From: Baffinella frigidus
Taxonomy: Eukaryota > Cryptophyceae > Cryptomonadales > Baffinellaceae
Assembly (NCBI GenBank): GCA_026770585.1
Contig: MU646309.1
Coordinates: forward strand, 713,631 to 725,836
Reading direction: 5' to 3'
DNA length: 12,206 bases
Shown here: positions 11,519 to 12,206 of the stretch, one piece after another
Numbering within the stretch: the first letter of the stretch is position 1
Layout of the letters: every line of letters starts with the position of its first letter
The notes under the pieces: model-generated
Told to the model about the DNA's origin: nothing
The model's input: only the letters and a program-made list of their open reading frames with translations
Databases searched by the model: none
Position numbers and translations under genes: made by a program

Positions 11519-11594
11519 CTGGAGCCATTTGTTTTACAAGCGGCTGGAGCCATTTGTTTTACTCAAGTGGGCTGGAGCCATTTGTTTTATAAGC
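11519..11594 (+). repeat. Three copies of CTGGAGCCATTTGTTTTA
   Basis: Starts at 11519, 11544 and 11572 (spacing 25 and 28 bp). The 18-bp core is identical in all three while the linkers (CAAGCGG, CTCAAGTGGG) differ in length and sequence. TTGGAGCCATTTATG near 845 is a loose single match. Confidence 0.9.
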
Positions 11595-11636
11595 CTTTTG
11601 CTAGCAGGATAGCGTTCGTGATCTCGGTCATGTTAA

Positions 11637-11800
11637 TAGGCTAACGTCTTGAAAACCGGGCAGTTATGCCTACGGTGTTGCCTACGGTAGGCCGTAGGGC
11701 TCCTAAGACCCAATGTTTCGTAGAACCCCCCCTAGGTCCCTACGGACTACTGCATGCAATACCGTAGGCTTAACTACCCGGGTTTCAGGACGTTAGCCTA
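11637..11800. mobile_element. Fold-back element, family F16 (164 bp)
   Basis: Left arm from TAGGCTAACGTCTTGAAAAC to GCCTACGGT, right arm mirrored to GACGTTAGCCTA, about 40 bp with four to five mismatches. The interior has CCTACGGTAGGCCGTAGGG and CCCCCCCTAGGTCCCTACGG, the same modules found in F1, F2, F17 and module R. The terminal TA on both sides may be the target duplication. Confidence 0.8.
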
Positions 11801-11887
11801 TGAATGTGATCGGAGGGGTACACACATTTGGTAGGCGAAGTAGCACCACGGCATCCCCTCGTTGGTCCCCGTCTCGCACACCACCTA
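11801..11887. other. Unclassified spacer before the heptamer array
   Basis: No recognised repeat or gene. Confidence 0.4.
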
Positions 11888-12206
11888 GGGTTTGGGGTTT
11901 AGGGCTCAGGATTCAGGGTTTAGGTTTTGGGGTTTAGGGTTTAGGGTGTAGGGTTTAGGGTTTGGGGTTTAGGGTTCAGGGTTCAGGTATTAGGGTTTAG
12001 GGTGTAGGGTTTAGGGTTTGGGATTTAGGGTTTAGGGTGTAGGGTTGAGGGTTTGGGGTTTAGGGTTCAGGGTTCAGGTTTTAGGGTTTAGGGTGTAGGG
12101 TTTAGGCTTTAGGGTGTAGGGTTTAGGGTTCAGGGTTCAGGGTTTAGGGTGTAGGGTGTAGGGTGTAGGGTGTAGGGTGTAGGGTGTAGGGTGTAGGGTG
12201 TAGGGT
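11888..12206 (+). repeat. Telomere-like heptamer array (TTTAGGG with variants), runs off the window
   Basis: G-rich strand on +, so the 5' to 3' direction points to a chromosome end on the right if this is terminal. Units are TTTAGGG, TTCAGGG, TGTAGGG, TTTGGGG and TTGAGGG. A longer pattern (TTTGGGG, TTTAGGG, TTCAGGG, TTCAGG, ...) recurs with 91-bp spacing (11961 and 12052, 13 heptamers) and 70 bp (11891 to 11961). The last 60 bp are almost pure TGTAGGG. The mix of variants points to subtelomeric rather than fresh terminal repeat. Confidence 0.9.

Noticed and set aside
11519-11594. Short CRISPR or promoter array
   Set aside because: Three units with 7-10 bp linkers are too few and too close for CRISPR; no gene lies next to them to support a promoter.
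11888-12206. Functional chromosome terminus
   Set aside because: Variants are too many and the window simply ends inside the array; the orientation fits a right-hand telomere, but the end itself cannot be shown.

Overview
This window looks like eukaryotic nuclear, non-coding DNA of subtelomeric type. The right end (about 11888-12206) is built from heptamers of the TTTAGGG class with many variants (TTCAGGG, TGTAGGG, TTTGGGG). A second heptamer block (about 9943-10272) uses TTCAGGG, TTGAGGG and TGCAGGG, and a short C-strand piece (CCCTAAA type) lies near 1228-1277. TTTAGGG telomeres occur in land plants, many green algae and several alveolate and other protist lineages, so the taxon cannot be fixed from this window. 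I found no protein-coding gene, rRNA, tRNA or CRISPR array that I can support. The open reading frames are short, run through repeats or microsatellites, and show no recognisable domain.

The window is dominated by short fold-back elements: small units with terminal inverted repeats (TIRs), most of them nearly complete hairpins, like MITEs (non-autonomous DNA transposons). I separate about 18 families, named F1-F18 here only for cross-reference. The clearest is F1: nine copies between 4644 and 9418, about 118 bp each, TIR beginning CAGGGGTACCTCGCTC, most copies flanked by TA. F2 (TIR TCCCTTAAGTGGC), F3 (CCACTTAGCAGC), F4 (CCACGCCAGAGGGCT), F5 (CCACWCGAGAATGC), F6, F8 and F10 have two to four copies each. 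The other families are represented by one long inverted repeat each.

Layout. 1-660: elements F5, F13, F3. 660-1830: a mosaic of shuffled modules, a telomere-like scrap, and hairpins F14 and F15. 2020-2470: a 14-bp tandem repeat, a captured F5 fragment and the long hairpin F12. 2530-3840: (CT)n, (CAGACA)n and (CAGT)n microsatellites mixed with diverged 80-bp direct repeats. 3850-4250: two F4 copies in a tandem duplication. 4280-4860: a duplicated exon-like module, the second copy lying inside an F1 element. 4640-9420: an archipelago of F1, F2, F5, F6, F11, F17, F4, F8, F3, F18 and F10. 9420-9940: permuted direct repeats. 9940-10272: degenerate heptamers. 10387-11194: F10, a 20-bp tandem repeat, and an F8 element that carries a different element, F9, inside it. 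11326-11800: hairpins F7 and F16. 11888-end: heptamer array.

The most interesting signals are structural. (i) In several families the central hairpin keeps its self-complementarity while its sequence changes between copies (F2, F4, and the CACGTG-core group F5/F6/F7). (ii) Families with unrelated ends share interior modules such as CCTACNGTAGG and CCTAGGGCCCTA. (iii) An F8 copy filled by F9 can be compared with unfilled F8 copies in the same window, giving an internal empty site with a single TA. (iv) Three fragments are flanked by exact 10-18 bp duplications, as if captured during break repair. No transposase is present, so any mobilising enzyme would have to come from elsewhere.
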